Assembly: GCF_008274695.1 (NCBI RefSeq)
Contig: NZ_VTOU01000004.1
Location: forward strand, 310,001-374,000
Direction of reading: 5' to 3'
DNA: 64,000 bases
Origin: Sphingomonas montanisoli
Lineage (GTDB): Bacteria > Pseudomonadota > Alphaproteobacteria > Sphingomonadales > Sphingomonadaceae
The notes below the pieces were generated by a model, which was not told the DNA's origin, made no database searches, and worked only from the letters and a program-made list of their open reading frames with translations. Positions 63,178-64,000 of the stretch are shown piece after piece (position 1 is the stretch's first letter; the number at the start of each line of letters is the position of its first letter). A program made the position numbers and the translations under genes.

Positions 63178-64000
63178 ATGCCGGGCTTCGCGCCAATCGT
63201 GGGGGCGCCCTTCGGCGTCGAAAGCGATTTCGATCTGTCGCGGCCGATCGATGCCGTCGAAGGCTATGCGATCCGCAGGGCCTTTGCCGAGCACAAGTTG
63301 CTGGTCTTTCGGAATCAGAATCTCAGCCAGGACGAGCAGGCGAGGGCGCTTGGCACGTTGGGCGACGTCCTGCCGGCGGGGCGCGAGGTGGGGGAGGTGT
63401 CCGTCGACGGGACGCTGGGTTCGAGCGCGCTCGCCTTCCATTCGGACCTGATCTTCACCGAGGAGCCGATCAAGGTGCTGTCGCTCCACGCGATCGATGT
63501 GGCCGAGGGCGAAACGGTGACGCGGTTCGCAAACGGGATTGCGGCGGCGCGCCATTTGTCTCCTGCGCTGCGCGATCGCCTGTCGCAGACGCCGGCTTTG
63601 GCGCTGATGTCGATCGTCCAGTCGCGACGCGCCATACCGGTGGTGATCCCCGATATCCTGCCGCGCGCCGAACGCCCCGCGCTGATCGCGCACCCCGCGA
63701 CGGGCGAGCCGATCCTGTACGTGACCGAGATGCAGACGGTGCGGTTGGGCGGGATGTACGAGGCCGACAGCGACGAACTGCTCCACCTGCTGTTCGGGCT
63801 GCTCTACGCGCCGGCCAACATCTACGAGCATCGCTGGCGCCGTGGCGATCTGGTGATCTGGGACAATCTGGCGCTCCAGCACGGGCGGCCCGATCTGGCG
63901 GGCGTGGCGCGTCGGCGGCTGCAGCGCGCCTGCGTCGCCGATCACGACTTCGCCGAGCTCTGCCCCGACTTCAACAGCAGCGATCCGCGCGTGAAGGCGT
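63178..64000 (+). CDS. TauD/TfdA-family Fe(II)/2-oxoglutarate dioxygenase, 3' end outside window
   Basis: The frame stays open from ATG 63178 to the end of the window (274 codons), so the gene is cut at its 3' side. AFHSDLIFTEEPIKVLSLHA holds the His-x-Asp metal ligands, and the distal His is in LALQHGRPDLAG within RGDLVIWDNLALQHG. The 2-oxoglutarate-binding Arg would follow in RRRLQRACVAD. Members hydroxylate or cleave sulfonates, aromatic ethers or other small acids; the substrate is unknown. ATG 63178 is preferred over ATG 63172, which leaves no space behind AGGAG. A hairpin sequesters the ribosome site. Confidence 0.9.
   Translation, partial: MPGFAPIVGAPFGVESDFDLSRPIDAVEGYAIRRAFAEHKLLVFRNQNLSQDEQARALGTLGDVLPAGREVGEVSVDGTLGSSALAFHSDLIFTEEPIKVLSLHAIDVAEGETVTRFANGIAAARHLSPALRDRLSQTPALALMSIVQSRRAIPVVIPDILPRAERPALIAHPATGEPILYVTEMQTVRLGGMYEADSDELLHLLFGLLYAPANIYEHRWRRGDLVIWDNLALQHGRPDLAGVARRRLQRACVADHDFAELCPDFNSSDPRVKA

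Overview
This is a 64 kb stretch of a GC-rich bacterial chromosome that looks like a sphingomonad (Alphaproteobacteria, Sphingomonas or a close relative). The gene content supports this: a TCA block ordered sdhB, two thioesterases, zapE, mdh, sucD, sucA, sucB, lpdA; a Pseudomonas-type long isocitrate lyase; DOMON-like and DUF4126 proteins; TrmFO; and two dispersed palindromic repeat families of the kind that litter sphingomonad intergenic regions. No rRNA, tRNA, CRISPR array, prophage or insertion sequence was recognised. The genus is an inference from gene families and order.

Layout. 1-7.9 kb: partial DUF4126 gene, DOMON-like protein, a NamZ-type muramidase, isocitrate lyase (aceA), an OmpA-like protein, a coupled MFS transporter/VWA pair and a glycine-zipper protein. 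8.3-11.6 kb: class Ia ribonucleotide reductase (nrdA, nrdB) with a small two-helix membrane protein between the subunits. 11.7-12.3 kb: an AT-richer gene resembling uracil-DNA glycosylases, probably acquired. 12.4-23.1 kb: PhoD phosphatase, TrmFO, a chemoreceptor, a methyltransferase, a P450 overlapping a membrane hydrolase-like gene, a tiny phospholipase A2-like membrane protein, host-attachment and VOC proteins, class II DAHP synthase. 23.3-34.1 kb: a catabolic region with two acyl-CoA dehydrogenases, GMC oxidoreductase, acyl-CoA synthetase (carrying an in-frame copy of an intergenic repeat), DUF2029 membrane protein, AraC regulator, beta-keto acid cleavage enzyme and D-aminoacylase-type amidohydrolase.

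34.4-41.8 kb: Lon protease, then an uncharacterised set of two nucleotidyltransferases, a CDP-alcohol phosphatidyltransferase with a degenerate nucleotidyltransferase-like N-terminus, a HIT hydrolase and a MATE/Wzx-type flippase. These suggest a CDP-activated polar lipid or phospho-polyol that is exported. 42-52.8 kb: the TCA/2-oxoglutarate dehydrogenase block. sdhC, sdhD, sdhA and sucC are not in the window. 53-58.3 kb: TRIC-type channel, lipoprotein, GNAT acetyltransferase, SppA peptidase, LysM-FecR protein. 58.4-61.6 kb: a tightly coupled operon of circularly permuted ATP-grasp, alpha-E and transglutaminase-like proteins, a widespread module that to my knowledge has no assigned product. 61.8-64 kb: outer-membrane channel of the alginate-export family and a TauD-type dioxygenase whose Shine-Dalgarno sequence lies in a perfect hairpin.

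The best candidates for undescribed biology are the ATP-grasp/alpha-E/transglutaminase operon, the CDP-alcohol/nucleotidyltransferase/flippase set, the phospholipase A2-like small protein, and the repeat that has become part of an acyl-CoA synthetase.
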